From: Pseudarthrobacter enclensis
GTDB lineage: Bacteria; Actinomycetota; Actinomycetes; Actinomycetales; Micrococcaceae
Length of the DNA: 64,000 nt
Assembly (NCBI RefSeq): GCF_001457025.1
Contig: NZ_KQ758607.1
Span: 104,700 to 168,699, forward strand
Direction of reading: 5' to 3'
The notes beneath the pieces are model-generated. The model had not been told where the DNA came from, made no database searches, and was given only the letters and a program-made list of their open reading frames with translations. Each line of letters opens with the position of its first letter. The stretch's first letter is position 1. Positions 35,270-44,174 of this stretch are shown here, one piece after another. A program made the translations under genes and the position numbers.

Positions 35270-36898
35270 TCAGCCGAGCCTCAGCCACACCGCGTTGTCC
35301 GGCTGCAGCCAGCCCTCACGTTCCAGCGGGAACGCGCTGAACAGTACGACGCCGGCCGGCAGCCTGACCGGCCCGGTCCCCATGGCAACCGCCACCAGGA
35401 ACCCCGGGCTGCGTTCGCAGAGCAGCAGGTTCCCTGCCTCCACGCGCCAGGTGCCGCCGTCGTCCGCTGCGAAGTCACCGTCCGCCCACAGCTGCCGGCG
35501 CAGCGCGAGCGCCCGGGTGGCCAGCGCGAGGACGGAGTCCTGGTCCTGCCGCTGCCGGTCAACGGCGTGGACGCCCCAGCCGGCGGGCTGCGGCAGCCAT
35601 GGCGCGGCTGCCTGGTCCGGCAGCGAGAATCCGTGGTTCCTTCCGGCGTCCCCGGTCCAGGGGAGCGGGACGCGGGCACCGTCCCGCGTGATGCCGCCCC
35701 GGGCCCACATCGGGTCCACCCGGTCCGGCACCGGAACCTCGACTTCGGGCAGGCCCAGTTCCTGGCCCTGGTACAGGTAGGCCGAGCCGGGCAGGCCCAG
35801 CAGCGCCAGCAGGGCGGCCCGGGCACGGCGGGCCCCGGCGGCGCCGCCGCCGAAACGGGTCACCGAGCGGACGACGTCGTGGTTTTCCAGCGCCCAGGTG
35901 GGGGCGGCGCCGTGCTGTTTTCGGGCGGCGTCCAGCTCGCTGCCCACGGCTGCCCACGCCGCCGCGTCCCAGCCGAGCTTCACGAACGCGAACGCGAACG
36001 CGAACGCCTGGTGCATCTCGTCGCCGCGGGTGTAGCGGGCCGCCCGGGCCGGTTCCAGGTTAACTTCGCCCACCAGCAGCCGGTGCGGCTGGTATGTCCC
36101 GGCCAGGCGCCGCCACCGCCGGTACACCTCGTGCACCTCCTCCTGGTCCGAGACCAGCGGGTTGGCGCGCAGCCCGTCCACCACGGCCTCGACGGAGGGC
36201 GCGTCCGGCAGTCCGGCGGCCTTGAAGAGCCCGTGGGCGACGTCGATCCGCAGGCCGTCCACGCCCTTGTCGAACCAGAAGCGCAGCACGTCTTCGAAGT
36301 AGTCGCCCACGGCGGGGTTTCGCCAGTTCCAGTCCGGCTGGCCGGGGGAGAAAAGGTGCAGGTACCACTGGGTGTCGGTGTCCGAGCCCGGGAGGGCCCG
36401 GGACCAGGCGCTGCCACCAAAGACGCTTTGCCAGTTGTTGGGCGGCACGTCGCTGCGGGCATCAGGGCCGGAACTCCGGCCGTCCACGAAGTGGAACATC
36501 TCCCGCTCCGGCGAACCGGGTCCGGCTGCCAGTGCGGCCTGGAACAGCGGGTGGGCGGAGGAGCAGTGGTTGGGGACGACGTCGAGCAGGACCCGCAGGC
36601 CCAGCGCGTGGGCCTGTTCCAGCAGGGCGTCGAAGTGCTCCATGGTGCCGAACAGCGGGTCCACACCGCAGTAGTCGCTGACGTCGTAGCCCTGGTCCAC
36701 CTGCGGGGAGGGCTGGAACGGGGTCAGCCAGATCCCGTCCACGCCCAGCCCGGCGATGTAGTGCAGCCGCTCCAGCAGGCCGGGGAGGTCGCCCACGCCG
36801 TCGCCGTCACCGTCCGCGAAGGACCGCGGATACACCTGGTAGATGACGGCGGACTGCCACCAGTCGAGGGGACGGGGGTCGGGATTGTTGGGTCTCAC
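35270..36898 (-). CDS. GH13 alpha-glucosidase/oligo-1,6-glucosidase-like
   Basis: 542 aa from GTG 36898 (GAAAG about 10 bases upstream); TTG 36937 is an alternative. GH13 regions: I DVVPNH, II GLRIDVAHG (nucleophile Asp), III LLVGEVNLEPA (acid Glu), IV WALENHDVVRS. It acts in the cytoplasm on alpha-glucosides such as maltose, trehalose or isomaltose. Codons at 35984-36007 are four GAACGC copies on the plus strand, giving an FAFAFAF stretch just after HQA. The active-site motifs look intact. Terminal DUF-like beta domain ends AVWLRLG. Confidence 0.92.
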   Translation of the reverse strand: MRPNNPDPRPLDWWQSAVIYQVYPRSFADGDGDGVGDLPGLLERLHYIAGLGVDGIWLTPFQPSPQVDQGYDVSDYCGVDPLFGTMEHFDALLEQAHALGLRVLLDVVPNHCSSAHPLFQAALAAGPGSPEREMFHFVDGRSSGPDARSDVPPNNWQSVFGGSAWSRALPGSDTDTQWYLHLFSPGQPDWNWRNPAVGDYFEDVLRFWFDKGVDGLRIDVAHGLFKAAGLPDAPSVEAVVDGLRANPLVSDQEEVHEVYRRWRRLAGTYQPHRLLVGEVNLEPARAARYTRGDEMHQAFAFAFAFVKLGWDAAAWAAVGSELDAARKQHGAAPTWALENHDVVRSVTRFGGGAAGARRARAALLALLGLPGSAYLYQGQELGLPEVEVPVPDRVDPMWARGGITRDGARVPLPWTGDAGRNHGFSLPDQAAAPWLPQPAGWGVHAVDRQRQDQDSVLALATRALALRRQLWADGDFAADDGGTWRVEAGNLLLCERSPGFLVAVAMGTGPVRLPAGVVLFSAFPLEREGWLQPDNAVWLRLG

Positions 36899-36944
36899 TG
36901 CGTCGCTTTCTTTGTGGTGTATTTTTCCGGTTCTCAAGGTGCCG

Positions 36945-37886
36945 CTAAAGCCAGGCCGTGACGAAGCCGCCCCGGGACTGGCCGTCAGCGGACGACGGCG
37001 GCGGCGCGCCGTCGTCGTCCGCGTTGCCCGGGGTGCGTGGCGCCTCGGCGCTGCCGGTCAGTGAGATGGTCCGGCCGTACGTGGCGCACAGGTCCGCGAC
37101 AGTGTGCAGCCTGCAGTGCCAGCCGGCGGCTTCCAGGACCGCCACGGGGTCCGGAGGGTCTGCCCGCGCCAGCAGGTCGCTCATGGGCAGGCCGGTTGTG
37201 CGGCTGAATTCCTGCAGTTGGGCGTCCAGGTCCTCGGTTTTCGGCAGCGGCACGGCCCGCTCGATGACCGTCCGCGACCCCGGTGCGGAGAGGGCTGCCA
37301 GGTCGTCGAGGACGGCCCGTTGCCCCGCGGCGTCGAGGTACGGCAGCAGGCCTTCCACAATCCAGGTGGCCGGCTGCCCCGGGTCGAAGCCGGCGGCCTG
37401 AAGGCTGTCCTGCCAGGGCTGTGCGAGATCGACGTCGAGGGTGGTCCGGTCCGCGCCGGGGGTGGCGGCAAGGCCGTGGAGGACGCTGTCCTTGAAGTCC
37501 AGGACGTTGGCGGAGTCGAGCTCGAAGATCCTGGCCCCCGCAGGCCAGGGCAGGCGGAACGCCCGGGTATCCAGGCCGGCGCCCAGGATCACCGTCTGCG
37601 GCGTGGCCCCTTCCCGGAGGAGGTCGTCGATGAACCTGGTGCGCATGCCGATGTAGATGGAGGCCAGCAGCAGCGGCTGAACCAGGGGAGAGGCGGCGGC
37701 CGGATCCTCCGGCCACCGCGTCGGCATGTCCACGCGGGACCTTGCCGCAGCCACCAAATCCGCCGCGAACCGGTCCACCACCAGCGGATCAGGCCGGGAC
37801 GTTTCCACGGCCCGGCCCGCCGCGACCGCCAGGGCCGTCAGCGGCAGGCCGCTGTCCTCGAATGCCGTGCCCGGTGAATGCGCCAC
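36945..37886 (-). CDS. Class I SAM methyltransferase, leucine carboxymethyltransferase-like family
   Basis: 313 aa from GTG 37886, with AAAGGGGG upstream; the frame opens to 38000 but that part is unlikely. Typical of actinobacterial SAM methyltransferases of the LCMT-like group (TIGR00027): SRPDPLVVDRFAADLV, ASIYIGMRTRFIDDLL, VILGAGLDTRAFRLPWP (SAM site), FELDSANVLDFK and WIVEGLLPYLD. O- or carboxyl-methylation of an unknown small substrate, often in secondary metabolism. A disordered C-tail (PPPSSADGQSRGG) ends the protein. The GH13 gene lies 47 bases downstream. Confidence 0.88.
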   Translation of the reverse strand: MAHSPGTAFEDSGLPLTALAVAAGRAVETSRPDPLVVDRFAADLVAAARSRVDMPTRWPEDPAAASPLVQPLLLASIYIGMRTRFIDDLLREGATPQTVILGAGLDTRAFRLPWPAGARIFELDSANVLDFKDSVLHGLAATPGADRTTLDVDLAQPWQDSLQAAGFDPGQPATWIVEGLLPYLDAAGQRAVLDDLAALSAPGSRTVIERAVPLPKTEDLDAQLQEFSRTTGLPMSDLLARADPPDPVAVLEAAGWHCRLHTVADLCATYGRTISLTGSAEAPRTPGNADDDGAPPPSSADGQSRGGFVTAWL

Positions 37887-38025
37887 GCTGTGCCCCCTTT
37901 GGCCGATGGGTCGATGGTGGCACCATCCTTGCACCGGGACCCGATGGCGGACACAGAAGTTGCCGCATGTCATCCCAGGGCAGAAAAAGTGGGCCGGCAC
38001 CCAGGCCGGGTGCCGGCGTCGTGCC

Positions 38026-38778
38026 CTACGTGTACATCAGCGACCCGGGCGTGGTGAGCTTTTCGCCCGTCTCCAACCAGGTCTTCAGGCCGGAGAGGAT
38101 CATGGGCCAGCCGCCGTAGAGCTGGTCGTTGGCGCCCTCGCGCAGGTCGCTGTGGGTGACGGTCAGGTGGCAGGAGTCGCCCACGGGCTCGATCTCCCAG
38201 GTGACCTTGGAGGTTCCCTCGGCTTTGACGTCGTCGCCCCAGAGTGCCCGCATGGTCTGCACCAGCCGGCGCGGGGGATCGACTTCGAGGTTTTCGCCTT
38301 CGCCCAGCGGCGCCCCCGCTTTGGGGTTGTTCATGACGAACCGGCCGCCGGGAGACCAGTCAGACTCCATGGTGTTGCCGAACTGGTACTTGCTGCGGAT
38401 GTCGCTGTCCGTGATGGCTTCCCAGAGCTTCTCGGGCGTGGTCTTGATGTAGATCTCGAAGATTTTTTCCATGGGACTTTCCAATCTGGATTTGAGGTCG
38501 CTGAGGGCAGCGGCCCATGGTTCTGCGTACTTGCTGACCCAGCGGTCGTGGACCAGGCGGATGGGCACCGGATTCAGGTAATGCAGTTTCTCCCGGCCCC
38601 TGCGGCGGGCCACCACCAGGCCGGCGTCCTCCAGGATGCGCAGGTGCTTCGCAATCCCGAACCGGGTCATGCTGAACCGTGATTCAAGCGCGCTCAGGGT
38701 CTGGCCGTCCTCGCGGAACAGCTCGTCGAGCAGGTCCCGCCGGGTGGGGTCGGAGAGTGCTTTGAACACGTCGTCCAT
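38026..38778 (-). CDS. ArsR-type HTH fused to SRPBCC/AHSA1 domain
   Basis: 250 aa from ATG 38778. Residues 1-~90 are an ArsR winged helix (MDDVFKALSDPTRRDLLDEL, TRFGIAKHLRILEDAGLVVARRRGREKLHYLN) without an obvious metal site. Residues ~100-250 are a START/AHSA1-like ligand-binding domain (IKTTPEKLWEAITD, SDWSPGGRFVMNN). The two parts are usually separate overlapping genes. It probably represses itself: a perfect 24-bp palindrome at 38789-38812 overlaps its -10 (TATTAT, 7 bases before the ATG). Ligand unknown. Confidence 0.9.
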   Translation of the reverse strand: MDDVFKALSDPTRRDLLDELFREDGQTLSALESRFSMTRFGIAKHLRILEDAGLVVARRRGREKLHYLNPVPIRLVHDRWVSKYAEPWAAALSDLKSRLESPMEKIFEIYIKTTPEKLWEAITDSDIRSKYQFGNTMESDWSPGGRFVMNNPKAGAPLGEGENLEVDPPRRLVQTMRALWGDDVKAEGTSKVTWEIEPVGDSCHLTVTHSDLREGANDQLYGGWPMILSGLKTWLETGEKLTTPGSLMYT

Positions 38779-38788
38779 GCACACGATA

Positions 38789-38812
38789 ATAGGTGACCAT
38801 ATGGTCACCTAT
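38789..38812. promoter_or_regulatory. Perfect 24-bp palindromic operator of the ArsR-SRPBCC gene
   Basis: Half-site ATAGGTGACCAT and its exact complement. It touches the -10 hexamer TATTAT (minus strand, 38786-38791) of a leaderless start at 38778, so binding would block RNA polymerase. The length and symmetry are typical of an ArsR dimer site, so self-repression is the simplest reading. Confidence 0.8.
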
Positions 38813-38978
38813 CAAGAGTTTGGCTTCATCAGTTGCGGAGCCCGTGCGTTCCTCCCCGGTTACACGCTCGCCCACGCCGGCTCAGGCGGGCTGATCGGCG
38901 CCATAGCCGGGGCTGTGCGGGCCAGTGCCTGATTGAGAGGCAGTAACTGGGCGGGAACGCACAGCCGAAGCGGTCCAG

Positions 38979-39386
38979 TTACGGGCCGAAGGGCAAAGAT
39001 GCCAGGGCCAGCAGTGCCGGGACCGTGGCGGCGAGGGTGCCCGGCACGCTTTCCCAGCGTTGGGGGTAATGGCCCTGGAGGTCAGCCAGGAGCATGGTGG
39101 GGGCGGTGAGCACCATGTTGAGGCAGCAGTAGACCACCAGGGTGTACCCCACCACGGGTTCGCCGATGTTCACCGCCACCAGCCCGGCCGCCACGCCCAG
39201 GGCGATCACCAGGTTCTTGTACCCGGTGGGAATGGCCCACATCATCACGGCGGGCACGTTCTCCGGCGGCGTGCTCAGGAACTTCTGCGCCCACCGGTTC
39301 CGCCGCAGCAGGAAACTCTCCACCGGGAAGACGCCTACATAGACAACCACTGCCAGCACCGCAAAGACCTGCGACATGATGTTCAT
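38979..39386 (-). CDS. DUF1304 membrane protein
   Basis: 135 aa with four TM helices: FAVLAVVVYVGVFPVESFLL at the start, then NLVIALGVAAGLVAVN, YTLVVYCCLNMVLTAPTML and a final LPFGP. TAACCT lies exactly 6 bases before ATG 39386, a leaderless start. It is divergent from the LuxR regulator, 86 bases away. Function unknown; an 8-bp dyad GTAACTGG/CCAGTTAC sits after its stop (about 38949-38990). The earlier ~170 bases hold no reliable gene. Confidence 0.8.
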   Translation of the reverse strand: MNIMSQVFAVLAVVVYVGVFPVESFLLRRNRWAQKFLSTPPENVPAVMMWAIPTGYKNLVIALGVAAGLVAVNIGEPVVGYTLVVYCCLNMVLTAPTMLLADLQGHYPQRWESVPGTLAATVPALLALASLPFGP

Positions 39387-39472
39387 ACCGGAAGGTTAGG
39401 CCCGCCCGGCAGCCGGGACCATCCCCGGATCGGGGGATTCCGCCCGGCGCCGCGGGGCCGGATACTGGACCT

Positions 39473-40516
39473 ATGTGGGAGGAGCGCGCTGAGCGTGCCC
39501 GGCGGGAGATCGCCGCGCTGGCCACGGACGGACTGGACCTGGCCGCCCTGTACACCGCCGCACTGGCGCTGGTGCGGCAGTCCGTGCCGTTCGACCAGGC
39601 CTGCTGGGCCGGCGTCGACCCCGAAACCATGGTGATCAACTCCGTCACCAACTGGCGGCCCTGGCCCGTCACCGACGAATACGCCGTCCGGTTCGCCCAG
39701 TCCGAATACCGCGGCACCGAGCCGAACACGTTTGCCCGGCTGATGCTCCGGCCGCACCCGGTGGCGCGGATCTCGGATGCACCCCGGAGTGAAGTGGCCG
39801 GCAGCGTCCGGATCAACGACCTGCTGCGCCCCCTCGGCCTGGTCCACGAACTGCGCGGAGCGTTCCGCATGGACCAGTCATGCTGGGGCGTGGGCAGTCT
39901 GTTCCGCGAGGGGACTGCGGACTTCAGCGACCGGGAGGTGGAATTCCTTGCCGCGGTGACGGCTGCGCTCGCGGCCGCAAGCCGGGTCGCGGCCCGCGCC
40001 CGTTACCGCCCTTGGGACCGGCCGGACGGGCCGGTCATCGTGCTGGCCGGGGACCGCGGAGAGCTGCGCGCGGCCACTCCGGCCGCCACCACCTGGCTCC
40101 GGGCACTGGAGGACAGGGCCCCCGGCCGCTTCGGCATGGTGCTCTACGCGGTGGTGGCGCAGGCCAAGGCCTCACCTGCCGGGACGGCCAAGACCAGGAT
40201 GCGCGACGCCGATTCCGGCTGGGTGGTCCTGCAGGCCAGCCGCCTCATCACCGGCGATGACCCTGGCCAGATGGTGGTCACCGTGGAGCCGGCCAGCACC
40301 GGGCAACTGCTCACCCTGCTCCTGGCGGCCTACGGGCTCACGCCTCGGGAGCAGGAGGTCTGCCTCGAGGTTCTGGCCGGAAGCGCCGGCGCGGACATTG
40401 CCACGCACCTGTTCATCTCCCCGCACACCGTCCACGACCATCTGAAGTCGATCTTCGACAAGGTGGGTGTGGGAAGCCGCGGGGAACTGGTCGCCAGGCT
40501 GAGCGCAACTGGGTAG
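39473..40516 (+). CDS. LuxR-family transcriptional regulator
   Basis: 347 aa. Residues ~15-170 resemble a GAF-like sensory domain (LYTAALALVRQSVPFDQACWAG). Residues ~285-345 are a LuxR helix-turn-helix: LTPREQEVCLEVLAGSAGAD, LFISPHTVHDHLKSIFDKVG. It binds DNA as a dimer; the signal is unknown. Leaderless start with GATACT 6 bases before the ATG. Its stop codon TAG opens the -10 of the cupin gene. Divergent from DUF1304, which it may control. Confidence 0.88.
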   Translation: MWEERAERARREIAALATDGLDLAALYTAALALVRQSVPFDQACWAGVDPETMVINSVTNWRPWPVTDEYAVRFAQSEYRGTEPNTFARLMLRPHPVARISDAPRSEVAGSVRINDLLRPLGLVHELRGAFRMDQSCWGVGSLFREGTADFSDREVEFLAAVTAALAAASRVAARARYRPWDRPDGPVIVLAGDRGELRAATPAATTWLRALEDRAPGRFGMVLYAVVAQAKASPAGTAKTRMRDADSGWVVLQASRLITGDDPGQMVVTVEPASTGQLLTLLLAAYGLTPREQEVCLEVLAGSAGADIATHLFISPHTVHDHLKSIFDKVGVGSRGELVARLSATG

Positions 40517-40526
40517 CCTTGGGCGC

Positions 40527-40862
40527 ATGCAGAAGATTTCGGTCGAAGCGCTGGCCCGCCAGCAGCTTGAGGCGGCATTGTCATCCTCCAACGGCCGCGC
40601 CGCGGACACGGTCTACGGCGGCCACGAAAAGATCCTCCGGCAGTCCGTGATGGCCATGGCCGCCGGCACCCGTTTGAGCGAGCACCAGAACCCGGGAGAC
40701 GCCACGGTGTTCGTCATCGGCGGCTGTGTGAGGCTGCTGGCCGGCGAGGAATCCTGGCAGGGGAAATCCGGGGACCTCCTGATCGTACCGCCCGGCCTGC
40801 ACAGCCTGGAGGCGGAAGAAGACTCCACCTTCCTGTTCACGGTGGCCAAATACCGCGACTGA
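40527..40862 (+). CDS. Cupin-domain protein
   Basis: 111 aa. Small beta-barrel cupin: SVMAMAAGTRLSEHQNPGDA, FVIGGCVRLLAGEES, GDLLIVPPGLHSLEAEEDS; the His residues (HQ and LH) are possible metal ligands. Leaderless: TAGCCT (40514-40519) sits 7 bases before the ATG and includes the upstream LuxR stop codon. Function unknown, possibly sensing or handling a small ligand. Confidence 0.85.
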   Translation: MQKISVEALARQQLEAALSSSNGRAADTVYGGHEKILRQSVMAMAAGTRLSEHQNPGDATVFVIGGCVRLLAGEESWQGKSGDLLIVPPGLHSLEAEEDSTFLFTVAKYRD

Positions 40863-40865
40863 ACC

Positions 40866-40925
40866 ATCGATTGCTCCGTAACTGCCGTTTAGGGCGCCCA
40901 TAAGGGCAGTTACGGAGCAATCGAT
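40866..40925. terminator. Perfect 21-bp inverted repeat, related in core to the dispersed element
   Basis: ATCGATTGCTCCGTAACTGCC and its exact complement flank 18 bases that include GGGCGCCC. The core TAACTGCCGTT...AAGGGCAGTTA resembles copies A and B, although the arms differ. It separates the convergent cupin and MFS genes and probably ends both. Confidence 0.8.
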
Positions 40926-40933
40926 GAAGGGGG

Positions 40934-42187
40934 TCAGGCGCGGTCCCTCACCCTGTCCTGTTCGGGCGCCCGGACCGGGCGCGGCTCAAGCCAGACCCGC
41001 TCCCGGGGTCCCGGCGGGTAGGCGTGCTTCTTCCCGGCAATGGTGATCACCAGGGCCGCGAGCACCGGCAGGGCGGCGGCAACCGGCACCAGCAGCGGCC
41101 CGCCCACCACCAGCGCACCTGAACCGTAGAGTGCGCCCACGGTGATGCCCAGCTGGATGGTCAGCACCGTGAGGCCGTTGGCCGCTTCGCTGTATTCCCC
41201 GCCCGCGCGGAGGATGGCGGCCTGGTTGTAGATGCCGATTGCCCCCAGTCCGGCACCCCAGACCGTCATCAGGACCAGGGCCACCGGCAGGTTGCCCACC
41301 GCCAGCGGCAGCAGCGCCATGGAAACGGCGATGGCCGCCGTGGTGACCATCAGCGAGCGCCGCGGCCGCGAGTCCACGGTAAGGCCGGCCACCCAGATGC
41401 CCAGCAGGCCGGAGGCGCCCAGCACGGTGAGCGCCAGGCTGGTGGCGTACTCGGGGAGGGCGGCCTCCCGGATGAACGGGGCAATGTAGGTGAACAGGGC
41501 GAAGTGCGCCAGGACCAGCAGCGGCCAGGCCGTGGCCACCGCCTTGACCCCGGGCTCAGCAATGGCCCGCCGGATGGACGGCCGGGCACTGTCCGAAATC
41601 CGCCGCACCCGCGGCAGCAGGAAGAACGCCAGGACGGCCAGGACCAGCCCGAACCCGGCCAGCACCAGGAAAGCAGCCCGCCAGCCCAGGAGGCCGCCCA
41701 GGGCAGTGCCCACCGGAGCGCCGATGGCCAGGCCCAGGCTGTTGCCGCTGAACACGATGGCCAGGGCCTTGCCCACCTGGTTGGCCGGCACCACCCGGGT
41801 AACGAACGGTGCCATGGTGGTCCACAAGAGGCCGTGCGCCAGGCCGCCCACCATCCGGGCGGCCATCGCCGTCGTGAAATCCGGGGACAGGCCCACCCAG
41901 GCGTTGCTGGCCGCGAACGTCACCACCAGGCCCACCAGCAGCGTGTGCCGGGGTATTCCGGCCAGCAGTCGGGCCACCGGCACCACCGTGACCACGATGA
42001 CGGCGGCGTACGCGGCGGCGAGGTAGCCCGCCACGGGTTCGGACACGTTCAGGCCCGTGCTGATCTGCGGCAGCAGGCCGGACGGAAGGAGTTCAGTGGT
42101 GATGGCGGTGAAGGCGATGGTCGCCAAAACCAGCAGGGCGGCGTAGGGAAAACGGGCAGGGGCGGGCACGGAAGTCGCGGAGGACAT
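40934..42187 (-). CDS. MFS transporter (DHA1-like)
   Basis: 417 aa, 12 hydrophobic segments. ALLVLATIAFTAITTELLPSGLL and VVPVARLLAGIPRHTLLVG mark the MFS N-half, VVGGLAHGLLWTTMAPFVTRVVP and SGNSLGLAIGAPVGTALGG motif C for antiporters. Probably an efflux carrier for drugs or arabinose-like sugars; cargo unknown. Its ATG at 42187 has no clear ribosome site nearby. Single gene. Confidence 0.88.
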   Translation of the reverse strand: MSSATSVPAPARFPYAALLVLATIAFTAITTELLPSGLLPQISTGLNVSEPVAGYLAAAYAAVIVVTVVPVARLLAGIPRHTLLVGLVVTFAASNAWVGLSPDFTTAMAARMVGGLAHGLLWTTMAPFVTRVVPANQVGKALAIVFSGNSLGLAIGAPVGTALGGLLGWRAAFLVLAGFGLVLAVLAFFLLPRVRRISDSARPSIRRAIAEPGVKAVATAWPLLVLAHFALFTYIAPFIREAALPEYATSLALTVLGASGLLGIWVAGLTVDSRPRRSLMVTTAAIAVSMALLPLAVGNLPVALVLMTVWGAGLGAIGIYNQAAILRAGGEYSEAANGLTVLTIQLGITVGALYGSGALVVGGPLLVPVAAALPVLAALVITIAGKKHAYPPGPRERVWLEPRPVRAPEQDRVRDRA

Positions 42188-42380
42188 GGGGGAGTGGATC
42201 CATTCAAGGGGGAGAGGTGGAAAGCGGCTCGCTGGCCGTCAATTCCTGCCCTTAAATTTACAGGATCAGGCCCCTTGGATTCGACACCATGACGGCCCGG
42301 GCGGGCCGTCCGGACAGTGGTTTCAAAAGCCGGCGGACGTGGTGCTGTTCAGCGTGCGGGCGGACTCCTAAGCTGGGTCC

Positions 42381-42851
42381 ATGTCTACCTTTGAGGTCCG
42401 CCGCAGCGCGGTCATTCCGGCCACTCCCGAAGAGATCTTTCCGCTGGTCAACAGCTTCCACGAGTGGCAGGCATGGTCGCCGTGGGAGCAGGTGGACCCC
42501 GGCATGAGCCGCCGCTACTACGGCCCGGACTCAGGCGTCGGCGCGGGCTATGAGTGGAGCGGCAACCGCAAGGCCGGCAGCGGAACCATGGAGATTGTGG
42601 AATCCCGGCCGTCCGATACCGTCCGCATCCGCCTCCAGTTCACCAAACCCTTCAAGGCACTGAACCCCACCACGTTCACCTTCACGCCCGCGCCGGGCGG
42701 CACCGAGGTGACCTGGCGGATGACCGGGGAGAACAAAGGCGCCGCCAAGGTGTTCGCGCTGTTCATGAACATGGACAAGCTGGTCGGCTCCGACTTTGAA
42801 CGCGGACTCGTCGCGCTGGGCCAGGCCGTGGCGGCAAAGAAGAACAGCTGA
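42381..42851 (+). CDS. SRPBCC (START-like) domain protein
   Basis: 156 aa. START-like pattern: VRRSAVIPATPEEIFPLVNSFHEWQAWSPWEQ, RYYGPDSGVGAGYEWSGN, TEVTWRMTGEN. The fold forms a hydrophobic ligand cavity, as in polyketide cyclases, but no catalytic role is shown. TAAGCT lies 6 bases before the ATG (leaderless). The DUF1801 gene starts 8 bases after its stop, so they are an operon. Confidence 0.88.
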   Translation: MSTFEVRRSAVIPATPEEIFPLVNSFHEWQAWSPWEQVDPGMSRRYYGPDSGVGAGYEWSGNRKAGSGTMEIVESRPSDTVRIRLQFTKPFKALNPTTFTFTPAPGGTEVTWRMTGENKGAAKVFALFMNMDKLVGSDFERGLVALGQAVAAKKNS

Positions 42852-42859
42852 TCCCGGCC

Positions 42860-43204
42860 GTGGGCACCGTTGACGACGCGCTCGCGGAGGTGTCGGAGCC
42901 GAACCGGGGCTGCCTGCAGTCCATCGTGGACCGTGCCAGGACCATGTTTCCCGAGGCCACGGACGGCATGAGCTACGGGATGGCCGCGCTCAAGCTCGAC
43001 GGCAAACCGTTGCTCGCCGTGGTGGCCGCCGCCAGGCACCTCTCGGTCTTCCCCTTTTCGGCGGCCGTGGTGGAGGCGGTCGCTCCGCAGTTGGAGGGCT
43101 ACTCGCTGTCCAAGGGAACCATCCGCTTCACGGCGGACCGTCCCCTGCCGGACGGCGTGGTGGAAGAGATCGTACGGCTGCGTGCCACGGAGATCCGGGG
43201 GTAA
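42860..43204 (+). CDS. DUF1801 protein
   Basis: 114 aa from GTG 42860. DUF1801 landmarks are MFPEATDGMSYGMAALKLDGKPLLAVVA and HLSVFPFSAAVVE. The YdhG/Fra-like fold is widespread; role unknown. No strong ribosome site, in keeping with translational coupling to the SRPBCC gene. A short hairpin GCCGGCAC-N6-GTGCCGG follows the stop. Confidence 0.85.
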   Translation: MGTVDDALAEVSEPNRGCLQSIVDRARTMFPEATDGMSYGMAALKLDGKPLLAVVAAARHLSVFPFSAAVVEAVAPQLEGYSLSKGTIRFTADRPLPDGVVEEIVRLRATEIRG

Positions 43205-43255
43205 GGGTACGACGCCGGCACGTTCCAAAGTGCCGGTTCCCGCCGTTCCCACGGG

Positions 43256-44119
43256 TCAGGCGAGCAGCATCCGCACGGTGTTGCGCAGTGTGGACGCCAC
43301 TAGGTGGTCGTCCAGCTCGGCCACTTTGTCGCAGAAGATTTCGGTGCAGTACCAGCCATCGAATCCGGTGGCCCTGCAGGCATCCACCCATTCCTGCAGC
43401 GGGATGTCGCCGGCACCCGTCCAGACGTTCCGGGAGACCGACTGGTCCGGGACTTCGCCGGCGGGAACATGCAGGCCGTCGCACACATGGACGGCCGCGA
43501 TCAGGTCTGCGGGCAGGGCAGCCACGTCTTCCGGGGTGTCCCCGGCAGCCCAGAAATGCCAGAAGTCCACACACAGCTTCACGTTGGGCCGCTGGATGGA
43601 TTCGAAGATCTGCAGTGCCTGGCTGACCCGGTTCACCGGTGACCAGGCCAGCGGTTCCAGGTAGACGCCCACGCCGTGATCGGCGGCGATGTTTGCGGCC
43701 AGGGCAACCCGCTTGGCCGTTTCAGCCAGGGCGTCCGCGTCGCTGAGTCCCAGGGCGCCGCGGAAGCGAAGGTCCGCGGGGTGGAGCGTGCCGGCCCGGA
43801 AGTCTTTGACCACGCGGACGTCCACGGGTCCGGTGCACATCTGAACGTAGGGGGCACCAACCACCTGCGCTACGTCGGCGAGGCGGGTGGCGTCCCGGGT
43901 GAACTCCTCCTCGGGGGCTTCCTGGATGGCGCCCACGCCGGAGACCGGGAAACCGTCCAGGGCAGGCAGCAGGTCCCGTGCCGTGAAACCGGCGTCCAGG
44001 AAACGGAACAGCTTGGGCGTCTGCAGTTCCACGGCATCGAATCCCGCGGCCTTGGCGACGGCGATGTCCCGCAGGGTGGTGCCATGGAAGGCCGCCGTCG
44101 AGTTCATGGAGATGTTCAT
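43256..44119 (-). CDS. Xylose-isomerase-like sugar phosphate isomerase/epimerase
   Basis: 287 aa, TIM barrel of the AP endonuclease 2 family. Likely metal ligands are Glu in VYLEPLAW, Asp in LCVDFWHF, His in AAVHVCDG and Glu in YCTEIFCD. It probably isomerises or epimerises a sugar, inosose or hydroxypyruvate-like substrate. ATG 44119 is chosen with AGGAA upstream; the long open frame to 45478 is not coding. Two perfect palindromes (44146-44163 and 44175-44192) lie upstream, so expression is tightly regulated. No neighbouring sugar operon is visible. Confidence 0.9.
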   Translation of the reverse strand: MNISMNSTAAFHGTTLRDIAVAKAAGFDAVELQTPKLFRFLDAGFTARDLLPALDGFPVSGVGAIQEAPEEEFTRDATRLADVAQVVGAPYVQMCTGPVDVRVVKDFRAGTLHPADLRFRGALGLSDADALAETAKRVALAANIAADHGVGVYLEPLAWSPVNRVSQALQIFESIQRPNVKLCVDFWHFWAAGDTPEDVAALPADLIAAVHVCDGLHVPAGEVPDQSVSRNVWTGAGDIPLQEWVDACRATGFDGWYCTEIFCDKVAELDDHLVASTLRNTVRMLLA

Positions 44120-44145
44120 GAGGGATTCCTGTCTGTCACCGGAGG

Positions 44146-44163
44146 CGTTAGAGCGCTCTAACG
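44146..44163. promoter_or_regulatory. LacI-type operator upstream of the sugar isomerase
   Basis: Perfect 18-bp palindrome with core GTTAGAGCGCTCTAAC. A central CG and this symmetry are characteristic of LacI-family sites. It lies 27 bases upstream of the ATG on the minus strand. No lacI gene is in the window. Confidence 0.75.
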
Positions 44164-44174
44164 AAGCCATAAGA

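Noticed and set aside
38800..38932. Small plus-strand frame starting MVTYQEFGF
   Set aside because: It begins inside the ArsR operator, has no ribosome site and no known family.
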